DNA of 8,080 nucleotides. Source: Pseudomonadota bacterium. GTDB taxonomy: Bacteria > Pseudomonadota > Gammaproteobacteria > Xanthomonadales > Xanthomonadaceae. Under the pieces are notes generated by a model. That model did no database searches. It was not told the origin of the DNA and saw only the letters and a list, made by a program, of their open reading frames with translations. Every line of letters begins with the position of its first letter. Position 1 is the stretch's first letter. Below, piece after piece: positions 1 to 8,080 of this stretch. The stretch is from the NCBI GenBank assembly GCA_023395465.1, contig JAEWZE010000245.1, positions 1 to 8,080 of the forward strand. The letters are read 5' to 3'. Position numbers and translations under genes: made by a program.

Positions 1-161
1 GTCCCCAGCTGCGCTATCTCCCCAGCGGAATGAGCGCCGGCAGCAACCTCACGGTCAGCATCTGCGATGGCAGCCGCGTGGTCGCCCGGGTCGTGGTCAA
101 CAACGCCGGCCGCGTGCGCAGCGAGCGCCCGGCGCGGCCGGCGGCGTGCCCGCTGGCCTGA
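1..161 (+). CDS. Minor pseudopilin, GspH/FimT type (C-terminal fragment)
   Basis: This is the end of a gene that begins left of the window; the frame is open from base 3 and stops with TGA at 159-161. The visible tail of about 52 residues reads as a beta-rich pseudopilin C-terminus: a segment with RYLPSG, then SICDG, a hydrophobic strand RVVARVVVNNAGRVR, and a final Cys in ACPLA. A pair of cysteines, one in a 'CD' motif and one near the end, around a 'GRVR' strand is typical of FimT/GspH minor pilins, where the cysteines can form a disulphide. Such proteins prime or decorate type IV pili or type II secretion pseudopili at the inner membrane. The gene is convergent with nadE, with a 21-bp gap and no visible hairpin. 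The N-terminal prepilin signal, the best diagnostic, is outside the window, so the family call rests on the tail alone. Confidence 0.6.
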   Translation, partial: PQLRYLPSGMSAGSNLTVSICDGSRVVARVVVNNAGRVRSERPARPAACPLA

Positions 162-182
162 TTGCCAGCAGCGCAGCCGCCC

Positions 183-1835
183 TCAGCCACGGTAGGCGCT
201 GGTGATCGGATAGCGCCGCTCGCGGCCGAAGGCGCGGCGACTGATCTTGGGACCGGGCGCGGCCTGGTGACGCTTCCACTCGCCGACCCGCACCAGTCGC
301 ACGATCCGGTCCACGACGGCGGCATCGAAACCCGCGGCGATGATGTTTTCCCGCGACTGGCCTTCCTCGACGTAACGCCGCAGGATGCCATCGAGCACGT
401 CGTAGGGCGGCAGGGAGTCCTGGTCGAGCTGGTTCTCGCGCAGTTCCGCGCTCGGCGGACGGTCGATCACCGCCGGCGGGATCACCCCACCGGATGCGGC
501 CGGCACGCCGCCCACCGTGTTGCGCCAGCGCGCAAGCTGGAACACCTCGGTCTTGTAGAGGTCCTTGATCGGCGCATAGCCGCCACACATGTCGCCGTAG
601 ATCGTGGCGTAGCCGACGGCGTACTCGCTCTTGTTGCCGGTGGTCAGCAGCAGGCCGCCGAGCTTGTTCGACAGCGCCATCAGCAGCGCGCCACGCGCGC
701 GCGACTGCAGGTTCTCTTCGGTGGCGTCCGGCGCCAGGCCCTCGAACCGTTCCGCCAGCGCATCGAGGAAGCCCTGGAACGGCTGCTCGATCGGGATCGT
801 GAGCAGCTCCACGCCCAGCGCATCGCACTGCTCCTGCGCCAGGTCGTTGGACAGCCCGGCGGTGTAGCGCGAGGGCATCCGCACCGCGGTGACGTTGCCC
901 GCGCCCAGCGCGTCGACCGCCAGCGCCAGCACGATCGACGAATCGATGCCGCCCGACAGCCCCAGCCACACCTTCGAGAACCCGTTCTTGCCGCAGTAGT
1001 CGCGGATCCCGCGCACCACCGCGCGCCAGGCCAGCGCATCCATGCTCTCGTCGCCGTCGTCCATCCACAGCACCGGCGCGAACCTGCGCATGGCAGGGTC
1101 GTAGTCGACCACCAGCCACTGGTCGGTGAACGCGGCCGCAGCCGGATGGACCGTGCCGTCGGCATCGGCCACCAGCGAGGCGCCGTCGAACACCAGCGAA
1201 TCCTGCCCCCCGACCACATTGAGATAAGCCAGCGCCGCGCCGCCCTCGCGCGTGCGATCGGCCAACATCGCGTCGCGCCGCGCGTGCTTGCCGCGCTCGA
1301 ACGGCGAGGCATTGGCGATCAGCACCAGCTGCGCGCCGGCGAGGGTGGTGTCGGCCAGCGGCTCGGGAAACCAGGCGTCCTCGCACACCAGCACGCCCAC
1401 CGGTACGCCCTTGACCTCCACCACGCAGCTGCCGCCGTCCGGATCGACGTGGAAATAGCGGCGCTCGTCGAACACGTCGCTATTGGGCAGCTCGCGCTTG
1501 CGGTAAGTCGCCTCGATCCGCCCTCCGCGCAGCACGCTGGCGGCGTTGTAGAGGATGCTGCCGTGGCTCTCCGGCCAGCCGACCACGGCGACGATTCCGG
1601 TGGCCGCCTTCGCCACCTCGCGCATCGCCCGGTCGCAGTCGGACAGGAACGAGGGCCGCATCAGCAGGTCCTCCGGCGGATAGCCGCTGATCGCCAGTTC
1701 CGGGAACAGCACGATGTCGGCGCCGTACTCGTCGCGCGCCTCGGCGATCATCGCCGCGATGCGGGTGGCGTTGCCCGTCACGTCGCCGACCGGGAAGTCG
1801 AACTGGGCCATCGCGATGCGGAGGGTGTCGGTCAT
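183..1835 (-). CDS. nadE: Glutamine-dependent NAD+ synthase (two-domain NadE)
   Basis: The 550-residue protein catalyses the last step of NAD+ synthesis, ATP-dependent amidation of nicotinate adenine dinucleotide using ammonia released from glutamine, in the cytoplasm. Residues about 5-265 form a nitrilase-like glutaminase domain with the expected triad Glu46 (FPELAIS), Lys113 (YRKRELPN) and Cys151 (VCEDAW). Residues about 270-550 form the synthetase domain with the ATP PP-loop SGGIDSS at 294-300, LTTGNKSE near 397-404 and a conserved end, RRYPITSAYRG. The length is usual for the two-domain bacterial form. The ATG at 1835 is chosen because LRIAMAQFDFPVGDV follows at once, as in relatives. Its start lies one base after the ccdB stop, so it is probably cotranscribed and possibly translationally coupled with ccdAB; only a weak GGGA lies upstream as a ribosome binding site, inside ccdB. 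The residues look intact and no frameshift is seen. Confidence 0.96.
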   Translation of the reverse strand: MTDTLRIAMAQFDFPVGDVTGNATRIAAMIAEARDEYGADIVLFPELAISGYPPEDLLMRPSFLSDCDRAMREVAKAATGIVAVVGWPESHGSILYNAASVLRGGRIEATYRKRELPNSDVFDERRYFHVDPDGGSCVVEVKGVPVGVLVCEDAWFPEPLADTTLAGAQLVLIANASPFERGKHARRDAMLADRTREGGAALAYLNVVGGQDSLVFDGASLVADADGTVHPAAAAFTDQWLVVDYDPAMRRFAPVLWMDDGDESMDALAWRAVVRGIRDYCGKNGFSKVWLGLSGGIDSSIVLALAVDALGAGNVTAVRMPSRYTAGLSNDLAQEQCDALGVELLTIPIEQPFQGFLDALAERFEGLAPDATEENLQSRARGALLMALSNKLGGLLLTTGNKSEYAVGYATIYGDMCGGYAPIKDLYKTEVFQLARWRNTVGGVPAASGGVIPPAVIDRPPSAELRENQLDQDSLPPYDVLDGILRRYVEEGQSRENIIAAGFDAAVVDRIVRLVRVGEWKRHQAAPGPKISRRAFGRERRYPITSAYRG

Positions 1836-1836
1836 T

Positions 1837-2151
1837 TCAGATCCCGTGCGTCAGCATGTCGATGGCGGCAAGTATGACCCGTCGCTCGCGTGAGAGATCC
1901 GCAACCCTCGCACCGAGCATGCGCGCCGGCACGCCCATGATCTGCGCGGTATCCATGACCAGTTCCCGGTCGTCCAATGCGAGTCGCGGCATCAGCCTGT
2001 CGATGAGGGCGCCAGCCCGGTCCGGCGGGATCAACGGCACCACGACACGCGATCCGAGCGTCTCGATCAGGTCGCTCTGGACATCGAGGAAACAGGGGAT
2101 GAGCTTGCGCGATGCCGGGTCGGCGTTGCGATAGACGACAAACTGGCTCAT
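1837..2151 (-). CDS. ccdB: CcdB-type toxin (gyrase poison)
   Basis: This 104-residue protein aligns by eye along its whole length with CcdB of plasmid F. Shared points are the start QFxVY, the strand (F/V)DVQSDLIET at about 21-31, RxVVPL at 35-40, VADLSRER near 83-90, and the end AAIDMLxxGI. CcdB dimers bind the GyrA subunit of DNA gyrase and trap the cleaved DNA complex; bound CcdA neutralises them. The last residues are His-Gly-Ile, against Trp-Gly-Ile in F CcdB, where these positions are important for killing; Gly and Ile are kept. The ATG at 2151 overlaps the ccdA stop as ATGA, the usual antitoxin-first translational coupling. An upstream in-frame ATG at 2256 would give an extension of 35 residues lying inside ccdA and unlike CcdB, so it is not used. 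Whether the toxin is active cannot be told from sequence alone. Confidence 0.9.
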   Translation of the reverse strand: MSQFVVYRNADPASRKLIPCFLDVQSDLIETLGSRVVVPLIPPDRAGALIDRLMPRLALDDRELVMDTAQIMGVPARMLGARVADLSRERRVILAAIDMLTHGI

Positions 2152-2414
2152 TCGCCGGGAGCGTCCCGAAATGCGCGGACGTGATCGACCAACATGCCGT
2201 CGCGCTCGATGCGCCTGTTGTACGCGCCCATCGCCTCCCGGTTCTCCTCCAGCCAACGTTCCCGCCGGCGCGCACGCACTTCCGTTTCGAGCGCCTTTTC
2301 GAGCGTGGCCGACAGATTGATGTCCAACGCCCGGGCCTCCTCGAGCAGCCCCTGGTTGACGCTGACGTTGGTAGCCCGCTTGCCGTAGCCGGCGTAGTCC
2401 TCACGAGTGCGCAT
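2148..2414 (-). CDS. ccdA: CcdA-type antitoxin and autorepressor
   Basis: The 88-residue protein has the two-part layout of CcdA. Residues about 11-50 form a ribbon-helix-helix DNA-binding domain (strand RATNVSVN, helix with EEARALDINLSATLEKALE). Residues about 51-88 form the disordered toxin-binding tail, whose pattern RRRERWLEENREAM, then a helix with RRIERDG, matches RAERWKAENQEGM and RFIEMNG of F CcdA. It should bind CcdB, block gyrase poisoning, and repress its own promoter with CcdB as corepressor. The ATG at 2414 is preceded by a strong GGAGG at 2425-2421 with a 6-base spacer. The gene starts the compact unit ccdA-ccdB-nadE. The N-terminus is about 10 residues longer than F CcdA (MRTREDYAGYGK), which is common in chromosomal relatives as far as I recall. 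GC content in sampled lines (about 67%) is a little below the neighbours, weak support for acquisition. Confidence 0.9.
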   Translation of the reverse strand: MRTREDYAGYGKRATNVSVNQGLLEEARALDINLSATLEKALETEVRARRRERWLEENREAMGAYNRRIERDGMLVDHVRAFRDAPGE

Positions 2415-2457
2415 GGCCTACCTCCGATTCATGCGCATCGATTATGCGCATTGCGCA
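2408..2457. promoter_or_regulatory. Candidate CcdA operator: four TGCGCA palindromes
   Basis: The perfect hexamer palindrome TGCGCA occurs four times in 50 bases: 2408-2413 (touching the ccdA start codon), 2432-2437, 2445-2450 and 2452-2457. The middle two are extended to the 8-bp palindrome ATGCGCAT at 2431-2438 and 2444-2451. They cover the -10 element, the spacer, the probable transcription start and the translation start. Ribbon-helix-helix antitoxins usually bind short palindromes in tandem, and F CcdA is known to bind a hexamer palindrome (GTATAC, from memory) in its promoter, so this is a natural autoregulation site. Assignment to CcdA is inference. Confidence 0.55.
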
Positions 2458-2469
2458 CGCGCCTGTAAA
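2441..2469 (-). promoter_or_regulatory. Sigma70-type promoter of ccdAB(-nadE)
   Basis: Read on the minus strand, TTTACA (2469-2464) and CATAAT (2446-2441) each match the sigma70 consensus at five of six positions and are separated by exactly 17 bases. Transcription would start near 2434, giving a leader of about 20 bases that carries the GGAGG site of ccdA at 2425-2421. This is the clearest promoter in the window and sits in a locally less GC-rich pocket. The next two genes, ccdB and nadE, follow without room for a separate promoter outside coding sequence, so it probably serves all three. Confidence 0.72.
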
Positions 2470-2516
2470 CCGGATCCGCGGTCTTGGGCACATCGCCAGC
2501 ACGACCAGCGTCGGAA

Positions 2517-2548
2517 CGTAAAAGGCCGCCCGAAGGCGGCCTTTTACG
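2517..2548 (-). terminator. Intrinsic terminator of the sucCD transcript
   Basis: A perfect 14-bp inverted repeat (2517-2530 and 2535-2548) encloses a four-base loop. On the minus strand the loop is TTCG closed by C-G, the very stable UUCG tetraloop, and the GC part GGCCGCC/GGCGGCC is followed by TTTT. It begins 18 bases past the sucD stop codon. The flanking A and T tracts pair with each other, so the reverse transcript would also carry a U tract, but its loop would be CGAA. The hairpin separates sucCD from the ccdA promoter, which lies further downstream on the same strand. Confidence 0.93.
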
Positions 2549-2566
2549 CATCACGGAGGCAGCGAC

Positions 2567-3442
<876 letters not shown>

Positions 3443-3601
3443 TTCTTTGAGTTCCTTGCGAATTCGATGTCGATTGCTTCGGACGCATCGGACAATGCTT
3501 GCAGCTTCCTTGTTCGTCCGCGCGTTCCTCCACAACCCCCACCCCGCCGCTGCGCGCCGGGGTCGCCCCCTTGACTCAAGGGGGCTGGAAAAGCCCGTGC
3601 G
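3443..3601 (-). other. Spacer between sucC and sucD
   Basis: These 159 bases separate genes that in E. coli adjoin closely. About 45 bases next to sucC are a structured repeat-like element (3541-3585, annotated separately), followed by a small potential hairpin, GGGCT/AGCCC at 3582-3596, which competes with it. The remaining part toward sucD is unstructured by eye, carries the sucD ribosome binding site, and shows no convincing promoter: TTGTCC could be a -35 element but no -10 lies 17 bases on. I see no small gene in it. Confidence 0.6.
3541..3585. repeat. REP-like double hairpin in the sucC-sucD spacer
   Basis: Two adjacent inverted repeats occur with one base between them. The first, 3541-3563, pairs ACCCCG with CGGGGT and CGC with GCG around a three-base loop, with a single symmetrical mismatch. 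The second, 3565-3585, is a perfect 9-bp stem, GCCCCCTTG with CAAGGGGGC, with a three-base loop. Neither is followed by a T tract in either direction, so these are not terminators. Their form, GC-rich and intercistronic, resembles bacterial REP or intergenic palindromes, which can protect or process mRNA. Only one copy lies in the window, so repetition in the genome is an inference. Confidence 0.55.
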
Positions 3602-4771
<1,170 letters not shown>

Positions 4772-4886
4772 GTGGGGTCCGTGCTGGGGAGGATCGCGTC
4801 GCGCGTCCCGGGACCCGGAGGCCAGCAGGCTGTACGCGGCCGCCTATTCTCGCCCATGCGCCGCCCTCGGGCAAAACCCGGCCTTT

Positions 4887-4917
4887 GGGCGCGGCCACGC
4901 CGGGGGCGGCCGCGCCC
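4887..4917. promoter_or_regulatory. Perfect 10-bp inverted repeat upstream of the pilS -10 element
   Basis: GGGCGCGGCC at 4887-4896 is the exact reverse complement of GGCCGCGCCC at 4908-4917. The half-sites are centred 21 bases apart, two helical turns, and the right arm ends one base before TATACT. The placement over the -35 region suggests a site for a dimeric regulator or an RNA hairpin if transcription starts upstream. In DNA this GC-rich, chance repeats are more likely than usual, so this is moderate evidence only. Confidence 0.4.
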
Positions 4918-4918
4918 C

Positions 4919-4924
4919 TATACT
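4919..4924 (+). promoter_or_regulatory. Candidate -10 element of pilS
   Basis: TATACT matches the -10 consensus at five of six positions and is one of few AT-containing words in this stretch. The position 17 bases upstream (4896-4901, CACGCC) is not a -35 element, so an activator would be needed if sigma70 is used. Transcription would start near 4931, about 22 bases before the proposed TTG start codon of pilS, which agrees with a start downstream of this site. Confidence 0.4.
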
Positions 4925-4952
4925 CCGGGGCTGCCCACGCCCGCAGACGCCC

Positions 4953-6581
4953 TTGCCTGCCTCCTACGCAGCCATCCCAGCCCTGAGTCCGTCGCCCGGC
5001 CGCGAGCTGTACCTGTTCGCGTTCTACCGGGTCCTGGTGGCGGCCCTGCTGGCCCTGGTGGTGTTCAGCCCGGCCGGCGCCCTGATCGGCGACATGCACC
5101 TGCCGCAGCTGGCGCGGACGGTCTCGGTCGCCTACACGGCGCTGTCGATCCTGCTGGTGGTGCTCGCGCGCCGGACCGGGGACGGCGATGCCCTGGCCCC
5201 GCACGCGGCCGCCGGCCTGGTCATCGACCTCGTGGTGATGTTGCTGGCGACCCACGCCATGCCCGGCGCCGGCCCCGGCATCGCCCTGATGCTGGTGTTC
5301 AACCTGGCCGCCGGCTCGCTGTTCCTGTCGGTGCGCTGGGCCATGGTCTTCGCCGCCGCCGCGACCGCCGCGCTCGTGGCCGAGTACACCTGGGACCGGA
5401 TCGAGCAGGTCCACGCCTACCGGCCGCTGGCCGAAGTGCTGATGTTCTCGGTCGCCTACTTCGCCGTGGCCGCCCTGATGCGCCACCTGGGCCGGCAGAT
5501 GCAGGACGCCCGCCGCCTGGCCGACCAGCGCGGCGCCGAGGCGGCCAACCTGGCCGAGATCAACGAACTGGTGATCCGCCGCATGCGCATCGGCGTGATC
5601 CTGGTGGACGGCACCGGCCGGGTCCGCATGACCAACGAGGCCGCGCAGCTGCTGCTGCGCGACGACGGCGACGGCGACCGCCCCGGCATGCACGGCCGGG
5701 TGCTGGCCGAGGTCGTGCCCGAGCTGGCGATGCGCCTGGCTGCCTGGCTGCAAGACGGGCGCCAGGACGACACGCCGATGGCCTGCGGGCCGGACAGGAC
5801 CGACGTGCTGCCGCGCTTCGCCCGCCTGCTGGCCACCAGCGACTCCACCCTGATCTTCCTGGACGACACCTCGCTGGTCTCGCGCCGGGCCGAGTCCATC
5901 ACCCTGGCCGCGATGGGCCGGTTCTCGGCCAGCCTCGCCCACGAGATCCGCAACCCGCTGGCGGCGATCAGCTACGCCACCCAGCTGCTGGAGGAATCGC
6001 ACGACCTCACCAGCAGCGACCGCCGCCTGCTGCAGATCATCCACCAGCAGTGCATGCGCACCAACGGCATCGTCGAAAGCGTGCTGGGCCTGGCCCGCCG
6101 CGAACGCGCCAAGCCCGAGCACATCGAGCTGGTCGGGTTCATGCGCAACTTCATCGACGACTACCGCATGATCGTGCCGGAGGAGAACGCGCAGCTGCGC
6201 ATCACCGACGGGCCACCGCGCCTGCCGGTGATGTTCGACCCGCGCCACCTGCAGCAGATCATGACCTCGCTGGTGAACAACGCCGTGCGCTACGGCCACA
6301 TGCCCGGCGAGATGCCGCGCATCGCCATCCATGTCGAGGGCGACCAGCGCGCGCCGGTGATCAGCGTGCTCGACCGCGGCCCCGGCATCCCCGAGAGCGT
6401 GGCCAGCCAGCTGTTCCGTCCGTTCTTCACCACCTCCGAGAACGGCACCGGCCTGGGCCTCTACATCGCCCACGAACTGTGCCGGGCCAACGAGGCGACG
6501 CTCGAATACATCGCCGTCCCGGGCGGCGGCGCCTGCTTCCGCATCACCCTGCCGGCGCAGCACGCCCTGCGGAGCGGCTGA
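4953..6581 (+). CDS. pilS: PilS, sensor histidine kinase of the type IV pilus two-component system
   Basis: From TTG at 4953 the protein has 542 residues, close to the roughly 530 of Pseudomonas PilS. About six hydrophobic segments lie within residues 20-177, as in PilS, followed by a PAS-like region at about 200-305 (starting AEINELVIRRMRIGVILVDG). The kinase core has the H-box SLAHEIRNPLAAIS with phosphorylated His330, the N-box SLVNNAVRYG with Asn443, the G1 box DRGPGIP at 474-480, and the F/G2 region FRPFFTT...GTGLGLYIA ending near 506. It should sense a membrane signal (PilA in Pseudomonas) and phosphorylate PilR. The start is uncertain: the only in-frame ATGs upstream, at 4746 and 4770, would read through the whole divergent promoter region and overlap sucC, giving arginine-rich, atypical residues. 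TTG 4953 or CTG 4983 are the plausible starts; no strong ribosome binding site helps. pilR follows after 120 bp. Confidence 0.92.
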   Translation: MPASYAAIPALSPSPGRELYLFAFYRVLVAALLALVVFSPAGALIGDMHLPQLARTVSVAYTALSILLVVLARRTGDGDALAPHAAAGLVIDLVVMLLATHAMPGAGPGIALMLVFNLAAGSLFLSVRWAMVFAAAATAALVAEYTWDRIEQVHAYRPLAEVLMFSVAYFAVAALMRHLGRQMQDARRLADQRGAEAANLAEINELVIRRMRIGVILVDGTGRVRMTNEAAQLLLRDDGDGDRPGMHGRVLAEVVPELAMRLAAWLQDGRQDDTPMACGPDRTDVLPRFARLLATSDSTLIFLDDTSLVSRRAESITLAAMGRFSASLAHEIRNPLAAISYATQLLEESHDLTSSDRRLLQIIHQQCMRTNGIVESVLGLARRERAKPEHIELVGFMRNFIDDYRMIVPEENAQLRITDGPPRLPVMFDPRHLQQIMTSLVNNAVRYGHMPGEMPRIAIHVEGDQRAPVISVLDRGPGIPESVASQLFRPFFTTSENGTGLGLYIAHELCRANEATLEYIAVPGGGACFRITLPAQHALRSG

Positions 6582-6701
6582 GCGGCGTCACTGCGCCATA
6601 GCTCCCTCCCCCGCCCGCCCCGTACCCCACCGCACGCACCCTCGTCACCCACGTCAAAAACTGTCAATATTGGTCACCTTGAGACTTCCGCCGCAGTTCC
6701 C
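6582..6701 (+). promoter_or_regulatory. pilS-pilR intergenic region with phased GTCA repeats
   Basis: The first part is C-rich and featureless. From 6644 the tetramer GTCA recurs at 6644, 6653, 6663 and 6673, spaced 9, 10 and 10 bases, so all copies face nearly the same side of the helix. The last two flank the palindrome CAATATTG (6665-6672), a rare AT-rich patch here. A weak sigma70 pair, TCGTCA (6642-6647) and CAATAT (6665-6670) with a 17-base spacer, could start transcription about 25 bases before pilR. Pseudomonas PilR binds tandem sites with a (C/G)TGTC core (from memory), and CTGTC occurs at 6661-6665, so PilR autoregulation is possible. No ribosome binding site for pilR is obvious. 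Confidence 0.4.

Positions 6702-8080
<1,379 letters not shown>

Larger units (their letters stand above)
4772..4952. promoter_or_regulatory. Divergent control region between sucC and pilS
   Basis: These 181 bases must contain the promoters for both directions. Toward pilS there is TATACT at 4919-4924 preceded by a perfect inverted repeat, both annotated separately. Toward sucC no clear sigma70 pair is visible; a weakly AT-rich patch lies at 4843-4849. A perfect 10-bp palindrome, GTCCCGGGAC, occupies 4805-4814, 33 bases before the sucC start codon, where a repressor could sit. A short CGGG/CCCG repeat lies at 4868-4880. No small gene is evident. Confidence 0.6.

Noticed and set aside
162..1877. 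Long plus-strand open frame of 571 codons opposite nadE
   Set aside because: Its product is rich in Arg, His, Ala and Gly with no recognisable domain, and it is the mirror of a well-conserved enzyme; long antisense frames are expected in high-GC DNA.
1837..2256. Longer CcdB with 35 extra N-terminal residues
   Set aside because: The extension lies inside ccdA in another frame and does not resemble CcdB; the ATG at 2151 matches the family start and the coupled ATGA layout.
1837..2414. ccdAB as part of a larger mobile island
   Set aside because: No integrase, transposase, direct repeats or tRNA flank it, and GC is only a few percent lower than the neighbours, so only the two-gene module can be supported.
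6660..6701. Possible sigma54 promoter (-24/-12) upstream of pilR
   Set aside because: A GG pair occurs at 6672-6673, but no GC pair lies at the required distance of about 12 bases (6684-6685 is AC).

Overview
The window is a GC-rich bacterial chromosome segment (hand counts of sampled lines give about 66-73% GC). Gene content and order point to a gammaproteobacterium of the Xanthomonadales (Lysobacter, Luteimonas, Xanthomonas or Stenotrophomonas type): sucD-sucC lies divergent to the type IV pilus regulators pilS-pilR, and a two-domain NAD+ synthase sits on the other side. The genus assignment is inference from layout and base composition, not from a search.

Layout from left to right. (1) 1-161, plus strand: the C-terminal end of a minor pseudopilin of the GspH/FimT type, cut by the window edge. 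(2) 183-2414, minus strand: a compact unit transcribed ccdA -> ccdB -> nadE. ccdA and ccdB are a CcdAB-type toxin-antitoxin pair overlapping by 4 bp, and the ccdB stop is followed one base later by the nadE start. A good sigma70-type promoter (TTTACA-N17-CATAAT) precedes ccdA, and four TGCGCA palindromes lie on or near it. (3) 2517-2548: a near-ideal intrinsic terminator ending the sucCD transcript. (4) 2567-4771, minus strand: sucC then sucD, the two subunits of succinyl-CoA synthetase, separated by an unusual 159-bp spacer holding a two-hairpin REP-like element. (5) 4772-4952: a divergent control region with a TATACT -10 element and a perfect 10-bp inverted repeat. (6) 4953-8080, plus strand: pilS (six-TM sensor kinase) and pilR (sigma54-activating response regulator, cut by the right edge), separated by 120 bp with phased GTCA repeats.

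How the genes work together. SucCD performs the substrate-level phosphorylation step of the TCA cycle, and NadE makes NAD+ from nicotinate adenine dinucleotide. PilS-PilR is the classic two-component system that activates pilin transcription through sigma54; the pseudopilin at the left edge probably belongs to a minor-pilin cluster of the same type IV pilus machinery.

The most noteworthy point is the ccdAB module set directly ahead of nadE. It appears to place a gene for an essential cofactor under an autoregulated toxin-antitoxin promoter. I saw no tRNA, rRNA, CRISPR array, insertion sequence or phage gene, and no gene-free stretch longer than about 180 bp.
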